Shown: positions 36,900 to 47,250, counted from the first letter of the stretch. The stretch: 52,628 nt of DNA from Prochlorococcus sp. AG-355-G23 (GCA_003278765.1 QCDK01000007.1:1-52628), one strand, 5' to 3'. Program-made: numbers and translations. Notes: generated from the letters alone by a model not told the origin.

Positions 36900-37481
36900 A
36901 TGGTAATTAGTTCATCCCATAGCTATTCAGAAAGTAATCTTGATGTTGTAAAAATAAATACTGCTAACAAAAATAACATAAAAAGATTTACACAGAACGG
37001 ACAAATTCAAATTTATAAATCTTCATATCGTGGTAGTTACCCATCTATCATTAGAGACTCTCTACGAAATGCTGCTCTTGGCAGAAAAGTGCTACTAATA
37101 CAATTTATGAAAGGAGGGGTCAAGCAAGGAGTTGATAATGCCGTAAAGCTATGTGGTAATTTAACCTGGGTAAGATCATCACATTCCTTTGATCAATACA
37201 ATTCTGAAGCAATTGAAAATAATAAAAATTTAAAAAGATCTATTCAAGAATCTACTCTTGAATTATGGAATTTTTGTAAAAGAGAACTACAGTCTGGAGA
37301 GAATGACCAAATCATACTTGATGAAATTTTTTTAGCTATTGAGATGAAAATCATCGATAAAGATGATTTGATTTCAACACTTGAAAACCGATTTATATCA
37401 GGAGATGTAATCCTTACTGGTACAGATATACCTAAAGATTTATTATTAATGGCTAACCAAATTACCGAACTACGCTCATAA
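36900..37481 (+). CDS. CobO/BtuR-like protein with replaced P-loop
   Basis: A 193 aa relative of ATP:corrinoid adenosyltransferase. The fold is kept: GRKVLLIQFMKGG (residues 61-73) matches the strand after the P-loop, QIILDEIFLAI (137-147) the Walker-B region, and VILTGTDIPKDLLLMANQITELR the C-terminal block. However, where CobO has GNGKGKTT, this protein reads SSYRGSYPS (41-49), with no Lys-Thr. It also stops right after ELRS, without the C-terminal DxGxxAQxGID tail of CobO. Catalytic adenosyltransfer is therefore doubtful. It is divergent from ntcA and lies 4 bp before dcd, followed by thyX. Confidence 0.8.
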   Translation: MVISSSHSYSESNLDVVKINTANKNNIKRFTQNGQIQIYKSSYRGSYPSIIRDSLRNAALGRKVLLIQFMKGGVKQGVDNAVKLCGNLTWVRSSHSFDQYNSEAIENNKNLKRSIQESTLELWNFCKRELQSGENDQIILDEIFLAIEMKIIDKDDLISTLENRFISGDVILTGTDIPKDLLLMANQITELRS

Positions 37482-37485
37482 AACA

Positions 37486-38079
37486 ATGCTAAAAAATGAT
37501 CTCTGGATAAATCAAAAAGCCACGGAAGGAATGATAAAGCCCTTCCAGTCAAATTTGGTGAGACATCTTGAGCCTGACAATAAACAAAAACCTGTTTTGA
37601 GTTACGGATGTTCATCTTATGGTTATGATTTAAGACTTTCATCAAAAGAATTCCTAATTTTCAGACATATTCCTGGGACTGTGATGAACCCCAAAAAGTT
37701 TAATCCTAATAATTTAGAAAAAACTGTTTTACATCATGATAATGATGGAGACTTTTTTATTCTTCCTGCTCACTCCTATGGTTTAGGGGTTGCTTTAGAA
37801 AAGATGAAAGTGCCAGAAAACATAACTGTAATATGTATAGGTAAGAGTACATACGCACGACTTGGAATTATTGTTAATACAACGCCCGCAGAGGCAGGGT
37901 GGGAAGGTCATCTAACTTTAGAGTTTAGTAATAGTTCAGGTGCAGATTGCAGAATTTATGCTGAAGAGGGTATTTGCCAACTACTATTTTTTGAAGGAGA
38001 TCCATGCTCTACAACCTATGAAGATAGGAGAGGTAAATATCAAAACCAACCAGAAAAAGTTACTTTAGCTAAAATCTAA
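37486..38079 (+). CDS. dcd: dCTP deaminase
   Basis: Deaminates dCTP to dUTP, the first step of the thymidylate route in organisms that make dUMP this way. 197 aa. Motifs: SYGCSSYGYDLRLSSKEF, the GKSTYARLGIIVNTTPAEAGWEGHLT active-site block, and GICQLLFFEGDP. It lies 4 bp after the CobO-like gene and 1 bp before thyX; dcd-thyX makes functional sense because the first gives dUTP and the second dTMP. Confidence 0.95.
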   Translation: MLKNDLWINQKATEGMIKPFQSNLVRHLEPDNKQKPVLSYGCSSYGYDLRLSSKEFLIFRHIPGTVMNPKKFNPNNLEKTVLHHDNDGDFFILPAHSYGLGVALEKMKVPENITVICIGKSTYARLGIIVNTTPAEAGWEGHLTLEFSNSSGADCRIYAEEGICQLLFFEGDPCSTTYEDRRGKYQNQPEKVTLAKI

Positions 38080-38080
38080 A

Positions 38081-38713
38081 ATGAGTAGAGTTGAACTAAT
38101 TTCGCTAACTCCTGATGCAGAAAAAACAATGGCTTACATTGCGAGAGTTAGTAATCCAAAAAATCAGGAAAATGAAGACTATTCGAAATTATTGAGTTAT
38201 TGCATTAAAAATGAACATTGGAGTGTTTTTGAACAGTCATTTATGACCTTACAAATAGAGACTAACAGAGGAATTGCGGCCCAAATATTAAGACATAGAT
38301 CATTTACTTTCCAGGAATTTTCACAGAGATATGCAGATAGTTCTCAATTGGGTAATATTCCCTTACCAGAATTAAGGCGTCAAGATTATAAAAACAGGCA
38401 AAACTCAATTCCTGATCTCCCTGATGAGTTAAAAAAAAGATTCAATGAAAAAATTGGTTTACATTTTCAGGCTGCTTCAGAATTATATGAAGATTTACTT
38501 GCTGAAGGCGTAGCTAAAGAATGTGCGAGATTTGTTTTACCATTAGCAACTCCAACAAGAATCTATATGTCTGGATCATGCAGATCTTGGATTCATTACA
38601 TTCATTTGAGGTCAGCCCACGGTACCCAAAAAGAACACAAGTCTATCGCCCAAAATTGCAAATCTATTTTTAAACAAAGTTTTCCGATTGTATCAAAATC
38701 TTTAAAATGGTAA
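38081..38713 (+). CDS. thyX: Flavin-dependent thymidylate synthase
   Basis: Methylates dUMP to dTMP using methylene-THF and FADH2. 210 aa. The ThyX signature RHRX7S is present as R71-H72-R73-SFTFQEF-S81. HWSVFEQSFMTLQIET, and the C-terminal YMSGSCRSWIHYIHLRS region with the substrate-binding Arg, also fit. It starts 1 bp after dcd. No ThyA is seen in this window. Confidence 0.97.
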   Translation: MSRVELISLTPDAEKTMAYIARVSNPKNQENEDYSKLLSYCIKNEHWSVFEQSFMTLQIETNRGIAAQILRHRSFTFQEFSQRYADSSQLGNIPLPELRRQDYKNRQNSIPDLPDELKKRFNEKIGLHFQAASELYEDLLAEGVAKECARFVLPLATPTRIYMSGSCRSWIHYIHLRSAHGTQKEHKSIAQNCKSIFKQSFPIVSKSLKW

Positions 38714-38716
38714 AAA

Positions 38717-39307
38717 CTATCCATGGGTACGAGGACTTATCACATTATTTTTGTTTTTTTGAATTGTTGAAAATTCAGCACTAATAATTTCTTCATGAGG
38801 GTTCTCTTCTTTTTCTAAATTATTAAAAGATTCTCTTAATTTTATTTCATCTTGTTTACCAATAAAAGTAGATATTAAACTACCCTTTTTATCAAAAAGA
38901 TTAACTTGAGGAATCCCGTTGACAGCAAACTTCTGGATGTAGTTACTCCATTTTTGATTATCAACATTTAAAAAAACAAAATTAATCTCTTTTTCGTATT
39001 CATTTTTAAAAGCAGAAACTTGTGGAGCCATTTCTTTGCAAACTTCACACCACTCAGCATAAAATTCGAGAAATGTAGGCTTATTATTTGTGAAAGCTAT
39101 TTCAGGGTCAACAGATAATTCTCCAAAACTCTTTAGAAGATAAGTTGATTTAAAAAAGAAATTTTTAAACAAAAGCAGCGAAACTATAACAATAGAAATA
39201 ATCAAAATAAGTATTGTTTTTAAATTTGTCTTTAAAATTTGCTCTCGGCTCTCAGATTGCACTATTAAAGTAACACTAACTAAAAACATTCTAAATAAGT
39301 TAAACAA
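38717..39307 (-). CDS. txlA: Membrane-anchored thioredoxin (HCF164/TxlA-like)
   Basis: A 196 aa thiol-disulfide protein with an N-terminal hydrophobic anchor (about 31-50, ILILIISIVIVSLLLF) and a thioredoxin domain. The active site is EFYAEWCEVCKEMAP (C87, C90). The cis-Pro loop is VNGIPQVNLF. In cyanobacteria and plastids, this class passes reducing power across the thylakoid membrane for cytochrome c/b6f assembly. The first ATG is used; ATG at codon 7 is an alternative. It is convergent with thyX, 3 bp apart. Confidence 0.86.
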   Translation of the reverse strand: MFNLFRMFLVSVTLIVQSESREQILKTNLKTILILIISIVIVSLLLFKNFFFKSTYLLKSFGELSVDPEIAFTNNKPTFLEFYAEWCEVCKEMAPQVSAFKNEYEKEINFVFLNVDNQKWSNYIQKFAVNGIPQVNLFDKKGSLISTFIGKQDEIKLRESFNNLEKEENPHEEIISAEFSTIQKNKNNVISPRTHG

Positions 39308-39399
39308 ATAAAGAGAATTGAAATCCGTAAGCTTTTAATCAACTGATAAGATAATAATTAAATCAATATCAAAATTTCTTTGATTCCTGAAATCTAATT

Positions 39400-40761
39400 A
39401 TGCAATCGATCTTTGGAACTGATGGAATAAGAGGAAAATTTAATGAAGAGATTACCTATTCACTAGGATACAAAGTAGGATATGCTTTAGGTTCTAGCTT
39501 AGAGAAAAAAAGTCCAATAATAATTGGTAGAGATACAAGAATTAGTGGAGATATTCTGCTTCAAGCAATAACACAAGGTATAAACAAAAGTGGCAAAAAA
39601 TTTATAAATCTCGGAATCTGCCCTACACCAGCTATACCTTTTTTAATCAAACAAGAGAACCTGAGTAGTGGGATCATGATATCTGCAAGTCATAATCCGC
39701 CAGAATATAATGGCATAAAAATTTTTGATCATAATGGCCAAAAAATTACCAAAAATTTTGAAAATAAAATTCAAAAATTAATTGAAGAGTCAAATCACAA
39801 TATTTCAGTTCCTAGAAAAGTGATCCCCCTAAATACAAATAAAGATCTTATCGATACTTATATTAAAAGCCTAATCAAAACAATGGATGGGGAAAATCTA
39901 AACGGGTTGAAAATAATATTAGACACATGCTATGGATCAGCAGCAACCTGCGCAAAAAAAGTTTTTCAGTCCCTTGGCGCTGATGTAAGAGTTATAAATA
40001 ACTCTAAAAACGGGTTAAAAATCAATGTGAATTGTGGTTCTACTAACCTCAAACCATTAAAAAAAGCATTAAAAGAGAGTACTGCAGATATGGGGTTTAG
40101 CTTCGATGGGGATGCCGATAGAGTAATTGGAATAGACTCAAAAGGCAATGTTTTAGATGGAGATCACATTCTTTTTCTTTGGGGTAGAGAACTTATGGAA
40201 CAAAAAATTCTCACAAATAATTTACTAATATCAACTCAAATGGCAAACTTAGGTTTTGAAAAGGCGTGGAAGGAAATTGGAGGAATTTTATATAGAACTG
40301 ATGTAGGAGATAAACACGTGCATGACGCAATTAAGGAAAAAGGAGCAGTTTTAGGAGGTGAACAGTCGGGTCACATACTTTCAAAAATTAATAACTTTTC
40401 TGGAGATGGGATATTGACTGCACTTCAAATTTCTAGATATTGTAAAAAGAAAAATATTAATTTAAATGATTGGCTGAAAAGTAGTTTCGAACCTTTTCCA
40501 CAAAAATTAACCAACATAAATTTAAGTTTTAATATTAATAAAGTAAATCCAGAAACCAGAATCTTAATTGATCAAACTATAGAATTTTTTCAGACAATAC
40601 ATTCTAAAAATTGTAGAGTTTATATAAGGCCTAGCGGTACAGAACCTGTAATCAGAGTTCTAGTTGAGGCCAAAAATCATCAAGAAGTGTATTCTTTATC
40701 AAGCGCAATAACAAACAAACTCTTTTTAGAAATTGATAAAATAAAATCAACTATGAATTAA
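39400..40761 (+). CDS. glmM: Phosphoglucosamine mutase
   Basis: Converts glucosamine-6-P to glucosamine-1-P for UDP-GlcNAc (peptidoglycan, lipid A). 453 aa. N-terminus [13 protein letters not shown] is the GlmM type. Phosphoserine motif ISASHNP (S97), metal loop DGDADRVIG, sugar loop GGEQSGH and C-terminal [11 protein letters not shown] are all present. The stop codon overlaps the convergent trmB gene by 4 bp. Confidence 0.96.
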   Translation: MQSIFGTDGIRGKFNEEITYSLGYKVGYALGSSLEKKSPIIIGRDTRISGDILLQAITQGINKSGKKFINLGICPTPAIPFLIKQENLSSGIMISASHNPPEYNGIKIFDHNGQKITKNFENKIQKLIEESNHNISVPRKVIPLNTNKDLIDTYIKSLIKTMDGENLNGLKIILDTCYGSAATCAKKVFQSLGADVRVINNSKNGLKINVNCGSTNLKPLKKALKESTADMGFSFDGDADRVIGIDSKGNVLDGDHILFLWGRELMEQKILTNNLLISTQMANLGFEKAWKEIGGILYRTDVGDKHVHDAIKEKGAVLGGEQSGHILSKINNFSGDGILTALQISRYCKKKNINLNDWLKSSFEPFPQKLTNINLSFNINKVNPETRILIDQTIEFFQTIHSKNCRVYIRPSGTEPVIRVLVEAKNHQEVYSLSSAITNKLFLEIDKIKSTMN

Positions 40762-41387
40762 ATTTTTATATAAATTTTTTCATAAATATCAAGTTGGTTA
40801 ACAATCACATACTTTTCCCTATCAGTTTTAACTTTAATTGGATTAAAACTTTCGGAGCAATTAAAGTCTTTTTTATCTATTGTTTTAAAATTTAAATTAC
40901 TTGAAATGGTGCAATCCATATAATCGAATAAATCCTTTACATCTGTTTTTATAAAAATTAGGGTTCCTTTTTGCAATGAATTTGAAAGCATATTAATAAA
41001 TCCCGGCTGAATTACACGCCTTTTATAATGCCTCTTTTTAAACCAGGGATCAGGGAAATTAAAAGAAATACTTTTTAGATTTTTGATAATAAATTTATTT
41101 TGGACATCATTCAAAATATTATTTGCATTACCAAATATAAAATATAGATTTTTGATTTCTCGTTCAATAGCTTTTAATTTAGCAGTTTTGACTAATTTCT
41201 CACGGATTTCAATTCCTAAATAATTCCAACTAGTATTAAGTAAAGCTAAATCAAATAGAAACTCACCAGCAGCACAACCTATATCCAAATGAAGATTCGA
41301 TTTAGAATCATCAAACATTTCACTCAAAGAAGGTATTCTCTCAATTTGATTGAAATTACTACTAAGGGGATTAACATGCTGTCTCAT
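40758..41387 (-). CDS. trmB: tRNA (guanine46-N7)-methyltransferase
   Basis: SAM-dependent enzyme that makes m7G46 in the tRNA variable loop. 209 aa. Motifs: [17 protein letters not shown] (SAM loop), [14 protein letters not shown], and [22 protein letters not shown], the TrmB signature. It overlaps the convergent glmM by 4 bp. The next gene on the plus strand starts about 125 bp upstream of its start codon. Confidence 0.95.
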   Translation of the reverse strand: MRQHVNPLSSNFNQIERIPSLSEMFDDSKSNLHLDIGCAAGEFLFDLALLNTSWNYLGIEIREKLVKTAKLKAIEREIKNLYFIFGNANNILNDVQNKFIIKNLKSISFNFPDPWFKKRHYKRRVIQPGFINMLSNSLQKGTLIFIKTDVKDLFDYMDCTISSNLNFKTIDKKDFNCSESFNPIKVKTDREKYVIVNQLDIYEKIYIKI

Positions 41388-41511
41388 ACAATTATCAATA
41401 TATATTCCTAGGCAATAATATAAGGATGCATAATATTCATAACTATGACAATAGTAAGTTCAAAAGTAACAGTTTGATGTTTAATTATTATGTGTTTAAA
41501 AAGAAAAAGTT

Positions 41512-42135
41512 TTGAACGTTTTTAATCAACTTTCTATTTGGCTATCCTTTCAACTTTCAACAATTTTCCTTATTGGTATTCCCGTTACTTTATCCTTCTG
41601 GTCAATTAAAAAAAGAAATAAAGCAGTTATTAAACTTCTATCAATTTATTGGAAAGTATCCCTTTTATTTTTTATAAGCCTTCTACTTTTAATAGGAAAG
41701 TATAATTATGCTCTTGTGATAACAAATATTTCAACATTATTATTAACAGTTTCAGTTTGGTTTTGGAACGATATTAATGATGAATTAAGAGAATATGATT
41801 TTTCTTACTCCCTTACCACAACAACAAAAATATGGAGATGGACGATAACTTTTATATCTCTCAATTTCTTTATTCAGAGTTTACAAAACTTTAACTGCTT
41901 TTCTTTTATCAATTCGGATGCGTGTGCAATATGGCTTCAGCCTTCTTCAAGTTTATATATTACTATAAAAAATTTATTTAATTTTTTCTTTGGAGCTAAC
42001 TTTACCCAGCCGATATCAAAATTCTTAGGGTTATTTTCATTATTAATCTATATCTTAGGCCTTATTCAATGGTCATTAATTAAATTACCTAAAAATGGAA
42101 GAAACTCCTGCTTCTCAGAAAATGGCAAAAATTGA
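41512..42135 (+). CDS. DUF3177-like polytopic membrane protein
   Basis: A 207 aa protein with about five hydrophobic segments (starting at residues 7, 43, 65, 108 and 179). The VWFWNDINDELREYDFSYSL region between helices resembles the cyanobacterial DUF3177 family as I remember it. Function unknown. The start is TTG at 41512; no ATG precedes it in frame close by. The 3' end overlaps the next plus-strand gene by 41 bp (or 14 bp if that gene starts at its second ATG). Confidence 0.75.
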   Translation: MNVFNQLSIWLSFQLSTIFLIGIPVTLSFWSIKKRNKAVIKLLSIYWKVSLLFFISLLLLIGKYNYALVITNISTLLLTVSVWFWNDINDELREYDFSYSLTTTTKIWRWTITFISLNFFIQSLQNFNCFSFINSDACAIWLQPSSSLYITIKNLFNFFFGANFTQPISKFLGLFSLLIYILGLIQWSLIKLPKNGRNSCFSENGKN

Positions 42136-42430
42136 TTTAATAAATAGTCTTGAAAAAATAAGTTCCGAGATACCTGATAGGATACTCAAACTAGAGGGAT
42201 TTATTCTAAAAGAAAATCAAAAAGAACAATTAGAAATACTTATTTTCAGAGGTTACAGTAGCTCAACAACTCATCCAATTGAAATAGATTCAGAAAAAAA
42301 AGTAATAACACTTTCTTATACAATCACAAACTTTAAACTTTATAAAGCACCGTTAACAGAACCCGAAGAAAATTTTATAAGAGAAAATCAAAACTCAATT
42401 TTCTTTTTGAATCAAAAAAACTGGATTTAA
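42095..42430 (+). CDS. Small cyanobacterial protein of unknown function
   Basis: A 111 aa soluble protein. The centre [22 protein letters not shown] and [17 protein letters not shown] resemble a small cyanobacterial family (DUF7734-like, recognised from memory, low certainty). The start may be ATG 42095 or ATG 42122 (MAKIDLIN). It overlaps the preceding membrane-protein gene and, by 4 bp, the convergent ileS gene. No catalytic motif is visible. Confidence 0.65.
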   Translation: MEETPASQKMAKIDLINSLEKISSEIPDRILKLEGFILKENQKEQLEILIFRGYSSSTTHPIEIDSEKKVITLSYTITNFKLYKAPLTEPEENFIRENQNSIFFLNQKNWI

Positions 42431-45333
42431 GTCAATTCAAAATTAATAATATTTGAACATCTTTTGCATAATTTTGTATTTTGGATTCCATTAAAAGTTT
42501 CTTTTTGATAATGCCAACATCTATCACATTTTTGACCTTGAGCTTTGTTTATTTGAATTTTACCAAGTGCATTGTTATCAATAATCAGAGAATTTTCCAC
42601 CAAATCAGATACCACTTGGAAGTTTGATACTATAAGCCAATCTCTAAATAAATCTACATCTTGATTGCCAAATTCTTTTAGCCAGGAAAGTGACTCTTCT
42701 AAAGCTTTATCTTCAGGTAAATAATTAACTTCAGTTTCCAAAGCTGCTCCAATTATTTGTTTGTTCCTACATCCTTCTATAGCCTTGTTAATTTCAACTC
42801 TCAAATTTCTTAAATTTGCAATGTGCTTATTAAGTATTTGATTTTTCCATGACTGCGAAAATATTGGCCATCCTCTTTGAAAGACTGATTTTTCTTCAGT
42901 TGAGTATGGAATATTTTGCCAAATATCTTCAGCCATGTGACAAAGCACTGGAGAAATAAGTACGGCTAAATTTTCAACAACTTTTGACATGACAAACTGA
43001 CAAGATCTTCTCCTAAATTGTGATTTAGAACTTACATATAACCTGTCCTTGGCAATATCCAAATAAAAATTTGATAGATCCACAACGCAAAAACTTTGCA
43101 AAATTTGGAAAAATTTTGAAAATTCATAATTTTCATAAGCATTTGATATTTGATCAGTAACCTCAACTAATCTTCCTAACATCCATTGATCTAAGAGAGG
43201 CAATTGATCAATTTCAAAACTATCAATTTTAGGATCATAATCATGAATATTACCTAGAAGATATCTTGCAGTATTACGAACTTTTCTATAAACGTCTGAA
43301 AGTTGCTTGAGTATATTTGAACCAATTGGAACATCTACTGAATAATCTACAGAGCTTACCCATAGCCTTAAAACATCAGCACCATAAGCAGGATCGGTTT
43401 TTTTATTATTACCTCCATTAATAATCATATTTGGATCAACAACATTTCCTAAAGATTTGCTCATTTTTCTTCCGTTTTCATCAAGTGCAAAACCATGAGT
43501 TAAAACTTTCTTATATGGAGGTTTATTATTGACTGCAACGGATGTTAACAAAGAAGACTGAAACCATCCTCGATGTTGATCTGAACCCTCTAAATAAAGA
43601 TCTGCTGGATATTTTAATTCACTTCTTAGTTCGCATACTGCGGCCCAGCTAGATCCTGAATCGAACCAAACATCCATTGTATCTGTTCCTTTTTTCCAAA
43701 GATCAGATTCTTTTGCATAATTTTCTGGCAAAAGATTCTTAACATCCCAATCCCACCAAATATCTGCTCCATATTCACTAAAAAGTTTTTGAATATGATT
43801 AATTATCTCTTTGTTGAGGAGAATTTCATTACTATTTTTTTTGTAAAAAACTGGAATAGGGACTCCCCATGACCTTTGTCTAGAAATACACCAATCTCCT
43901 CTACCAACAACCATAGAATAAATTCTTTTCTTTCCAGTCTCTGGCATCCATTCAACATCTTCGATTGCCCTTAATGCAGATGATCTAAAGCCATTTACAG
44001 ATGCAAACCATTGTTCTGTTGCCCTAAAAATAGTTGGTTTTTTAGTTCTCCAATCATACGGATATCTATGCTTATAATTTTCTTGTAATAGAAGCAAATT
44101 ATTTACTTTTAAATGTTCAATAATTAAATCATTTGCATCTTTTAGGACATTTGATCCTTTGAATTGACCAGAATTTTCATTTAAGTTACCTTTTTCATCA
44201 ACGACACATGTTATTGGTAAATCATATTTTTGACCCACATTAAAATCATCTATCCCATGACCAGGAGCAGTATGAACAATTCCAGTTCCTGATTCTGTAG
44301 TAATATAATCTCCCCCAACCACAATTCTGCAATTTTTATTCTTAGAAGGATGTTGATATTCAATATTTTCCAATTTGGACCCTTTAACCTCAAATAGGAC
44401 CTTGAAATCTTTGTTAAGTTTCTTACTTATTTCAGAAGATAAATCCTCAGCAAAAAGGTAAATTTTCTTCTCTTCATCGATAGCAAAAACGTACTTTATT
44501 TTTGGATTTACCGCAACAGCTTCATTTGCAGGTATAGTCCAAGGAGTAGTGGTCCAAATAGTTATGAAAGAATTATTTTGGAAAAAATCTTTTTTGATAT
44601 TAAGGTTTTCTTGGATGAAATTTAATAGAATTTCCTCAGTTATTTTAGTAATTTTTAATGAAACATAAATACTTTTTGAATAATGTTCATCAGGATATTC
44701 TAATTCTGCTTCTGCAAGTGCAGTCCTTGAACTTGGGCTCCAATGCACAGGTTTAAGACCTCGATATATGTAGCCATTTAAAAACATTTTCCCAAATACT
44801 CCAATCTGAGCAGATTCATAACTTTTTTTAAGAGTTAAGTAAGGGTTATTCCAATCTCCCCATATGCCCCACCTTTTGAAACCCTCCTTCTGATTATTAA
44901 TTTGGATATGGGCATAATCTGTTGCTTTTTTTCTTAAATTTAGAGTGTCAAGATTCTTTCTCTCATCAGATTTTAAATTCTGAAGAACTTTTAATTCAAT
45001 AGGTAATCCATGACAGTCCCAACCAGGTACGAAATGAACCCTAAATCCTCTTAAGGTTTTGTACTTATTGATTATGTCTTTTAAAACTTTATTAAGAGCA
45101 TGACCCATATGAAGAGCTCCATTTGCATACGGAGGGCCATCATGTAAGGTAAATATTTCGCCTGAATTGTTTGAACCTAAATGGAAATCAATATCATTAT
45201 TAGCCCAAAAATTCTGTATCTCAGGTTCTCTTACAACTGAGTTGGCGCGCATTGAGAAGTCAGTTTTTAATAAATTTAAAGTTTCTTTATAAGAAAAGTT
45301 TGATTTTTGTTCTTCGCTATTTTGAGATTTCAT
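42427..45333 (-). CDS. ileS: Isoleucyl-tRNA synthetase
   Basis: Class I aminoacyl-tRNA synthetase charging tRNA-Ile. 968 aa, bacterial type. HIGH motif is [18 protein letters not shown] motif is [10 protein letters not shown], editing CP1 domain includes [18 protein letters not shown], and the C-terminal zinc finger is [12 protein letters not shown] with a second CKRC. It is convergent with the small unknown gene (4 bp overlap) and lies 120 bp downstream of the Ycf66-like gene start region. Confidence 0.98.
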   Translation of the reverse strand: MKSQNSEEQKSNFSYKETLNLLKTDFSMRANSVVREPEIQNFWANNDIDFHLGSNNSGEIFTLHDGPPYANGALHMGHALNKVLKDIINKYKTLRGFRVHFVPGWDCHGLPIELKVLQNLKSDERKNLDTLNLRKKATDYAHIQINNQKEGFKRWGIWGDWNNPYLTLKKSYESAQIGVFGKMFLNGYIYRGLKPVHWSPSSRTALAEAELEYPDEHYSKSIYVSLKITKITEEILLNFIQENLNIKKDFFQNNSFITIWTTTPWTIPANEAVAVNPKIKYVFAIDEEKKIYLFAEDLSSEISKKLNKDFKVLFEVKGSKLENIEYQHPSKNKNCRIVVGGDYITTESGTGIVHTAPGHGIDDFNVGQKYDLPITCVVDEKGNLNENSGQFKGSNVLKDANDLIIEHLKVNNLLLLQENYKHRYPYDWRTKKPTIFRATEQWFASVNGFRSSALRAIEDVEWMPETGKKRIYSMVVGRGDWCISRQRSWGVPIPVFYKKNSNEILLNKEIINHIQKLFSEYGADIWWDWDVKNLLPENYAKESDLWKKGTDTMDVWFDSGSSWAAVCELRSELKYPADLYLEGSDQHRGWFQSSLLTSVAVNNKPPYKKVLTHGFALDENGRKMSKSLGNVVDPNMIINGGNNKKTDPAYGADVLRLWVSSVDYSVDVPIGSNILKQLSDVYRKVRNTARYLLGNIHDYDPKIDSFEIDQLPLLDQWMLGRLVEVTDQISNAYENYEFSKFFQILQSFCVVDLSNFYLDIAKDRLYVSSKSQFRRRSCQFVMSKVVENLAVLISPVLCHMAEDIWQNIPYSTEEKSVFQRGWPIFSQSWKNQILNKHIANLRNLRVEINKAIEGCRNKQIIGAALETEVNYLPEDKALEESLSWLKEFGNQDVDLFRDWLIVSNFQVVSDLVENSLIIDNNALGKIQINKAQGQKCDRCWHYQKETFNGIQNTKLCKRCSNIINFELT

Positions 45334-45453
45334 ACGACGATATAAGAAATATTGGTGATCAAAAGAATTATTTAAATAAATCTAATTCATTATATTCCTT
45401 CTTAATTGACCTGTAGTTTTTTTGGGTTGTTTCAAATAACCAATTTATTTATC

Positions 45454-45903
45454 TCAAACATTTATATTATCATCTTTCTCATTTCTTACCCACTTTTTTT
45501 GGGTTGTATTTTTATTATTGCTACCAAAATTAAAAAAATTTGAAGGTTTCGTGAAATCACCGAATACCAGATTTATGGATTCTAATAGTTTAAAAAAGTT
45601 ATTTTTAAACTCCATGAAGGTAATTAATTTTTTCTTTTCGTTATCCGTCAATTGGTACCACCTAGATAAAAAAAGCTCTACTAGATAAAAAACAACTAGT
45701 ACTGTTAAAAAAAGGAAAATTACAAAAAATGACTCATCTAGTGTTTTATGCTTAATTATTAATATCAATCCTACTAATAAATTTAAAAAAGATTTTATTA
45801 AGTCTTTTGGTTTACCGAGCTCAAGATAAATTATCGGTACAGTAAGAAAAATGGTCCCAACCAAAATATAAAAAGTCCCCAAATAAAATATCAAACTATC
45901 CAT
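45454..45903 (-). CDS. Ycf66-like membrane protein
   Basis: A 149 aa protein with about three hydrophobic segments (residues 4-27, 38-50 and 58-78) followed by a polar C-terminus. The order of helices and the phrase LLVGLILIIKHKTLDESFFVIFLFLTV resemble Ycf66, a cyanobacterial and plastid protein of unknown function; identity is low and recalled from memory. It lies between tRNA-Leu and ileS, all on the minus strand. Confidence 0.6.
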   Translation of the reverse strand: MDSLIFYLGTFYILVGTIFLTVPIIYLELGKPKDLIKSFLNLLVGLILIIKHKTLDESFFVIFLFLTVLVVFYLVELFLSRWYQLTDNEKKKLITFMEFKNNFFKLLESINLVFGDFTKPSNFFNFGSNNKNTTQKKWVRNEKDDNINV

Positions 45904-45974
45904 TAAATTAACCGCTTAATTAAATTATAAGAGTTGATATAAAGAAACAAACTATCTATCAGAATTTCCTTAAG

Positions 45975-46056
45975 TGCGGTCGGGGAGACTTGAACTCCCA
46001 CACCCGAAGATACGAGTACCTAAAACTCGCGCGTCTACCAATTCCGCCACGACCGC
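45975..46056 (-). tRNA. tRNA-Leu (anticodon TAG)
   Basis: Class II tRNA of 82 nt with a long variable arm. On the minus strand the acceptor GCGGTCG pairs with CGACCGC, with discriminator A at 45975. The D arm has GGCGGAATTGGTAGACGC, typical of Leu. The anticodon stem CGAGT/ACTCG encloses TTTAGGT, anticodon TAG. The variable arm GTATCTTCGGGTGT is followed by T arm GGGAGTTCAAGTCTCCC. CCA is not encoded. Confidence 0.96.
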
Positions 46057-46225
46057 TCAAATAAAATAATAATTGAAAGAGGTTTATTTTAAAAATTTTT
46101 TTTCTTAAGATGATTAATTTGACACATTAAAATTGAATTAAAAATCTCTTAAAAGAAATTTTTTATGTTTAAGCATGCAATCATCTTAAAATATTAGTTA
46201 TATTATTTAAAGAATAAAAGAAACG

Positions 46226-47245
46226 ATTTCAAACTTAACCAGTAAAAATACCACGAAAAATACTAACTCTTCAAAAACATTTAATTGGCAAAAAGAGATT
46301 AAAAATTACGTAGATCCGCCAAGTTTTTGGAATCCAACGTTAGGTTTATTTTTTGGCGGTTATTTTCTCGCGTTTCTTAGCATTTGGCAATGGTATAGAG
46401 GTGTTTGGCCTTTACCTTTACTTGTAGCCACTGCTTTTTTAGCTTTACATATTGAAGGTACTGTTATTCATGATGCCTGTCATAAAGCTGCTCATCCAGT
46501 TCCTTGGATTAATCAAGCAATGGGCCATGGATCAGCTATTCTATTAGGGTTTAGCTTCCCAGTTTTTACGAGAGTTCATTTACAACATCATATTCACGTA
46601 AATCACCCCAAAAATGATCCAGATCATATTGTCAGTACTTTTGGTCCAATTTGGCTAATTGCTCCAAGATTTTTTTATCATGAGGTGTTTTTCTTTCAAA
46701 GAAAACTTTGGCGAAGATATGAATTACTACAATGGGGAATTGAAAGATCCATATTCCTAACAATTATCTTGGCAGGTTTGAAATTTGACTTTATGAATTT
46801 AATTTATAATTTATGGTTCGGACCAGCATTAATGGTAGGGGTCACTTTAGGAATATTTTTTGATTACTTACCACATAGACCATTTCGATCAAGAAATAAA
46901 TGGATAAATTCTCGAGTTTATCCAAGCAAATTTATGAATTTATTAATAATGGGACAAAATTACCATCTCATTCATCATCTATGGCCTTCGATTCCTTGGT
47001 TTGAATACAAAATAGCTTACGAAAAAACTAAGCCTTTATTGGATAAAAAAGGCTCCCCGCAAAGGGTTGGGATATTTGAAAGTAAAGAAGACATTTTTAA
47101 CTTTATTTATGATTTATTAATAGGGGTAAGGAGTCATAGCAAAAAGAGGGGGAAAATAAGAAAAATCATAAATTTATATCCAAGCTTTAAGATAAAAAAA
47201 TTTTTATTAAAAATAGTCAACAAAACATTTATTGGAAGCAACTAA
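46226..47245 (+). CDS. crtR: Beta-carotene hydroxylase (membrane di-iron), non-standard start
   Basis: Hydroxylates beta-carotene to zeaxanthin, the major photoprotective carotenoid of Prochlorococcus. Fatty-acid-desaturase-like fold with histidine boxes HDACHKAAH, HLQHHIHVNH and NYHLIHHLWPSIPWF. About 339 aa if it starts at ATT 46226. The conserved body starts near KNYVDPPSFWNPTL, but no ATG, GTG or TTG occurs in frame between the TAA at 46208 and Met 46520, which lies beyond the first His box and cannot be the true start. Candidate starts are ATA 46214 or ATT 46226. No neighbour overlaps it; gatC is convergent, 5 bp away. Confidence 0.9.
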   Translation: MSNLTSKNTTKNTNSSKTFNWQKEIKNYVDPPSFWNPTLGLFFGGYFLAFLSIWQWYRGVWPLPLLVATAFLALHIEGTVIHDACHKAAHPVPWINQAMGHGSAILLGFSFPVFTRVHLQHHIHVNHPKNDPDHIVSTFGPIWLIAPRFFYHEVFFFQRKLWRRYELLQWGIERSIFLTIILAGLKFDFMNLIYNLWFGPALMVGVTLGIFFDYLPHRPFRSRNKWINSRVYPSKFMNLLIMGQNYHLIHHLWPSIPWFEYKIAYEKTKPLLDKKGSPQRVGIFESKEDIFNFIYDLLIGVRSHSKKRGKIRKIINLYPSFKIKKFLLKIVNKTFIGSN

Positions 47246-47250
47246 CTTAC

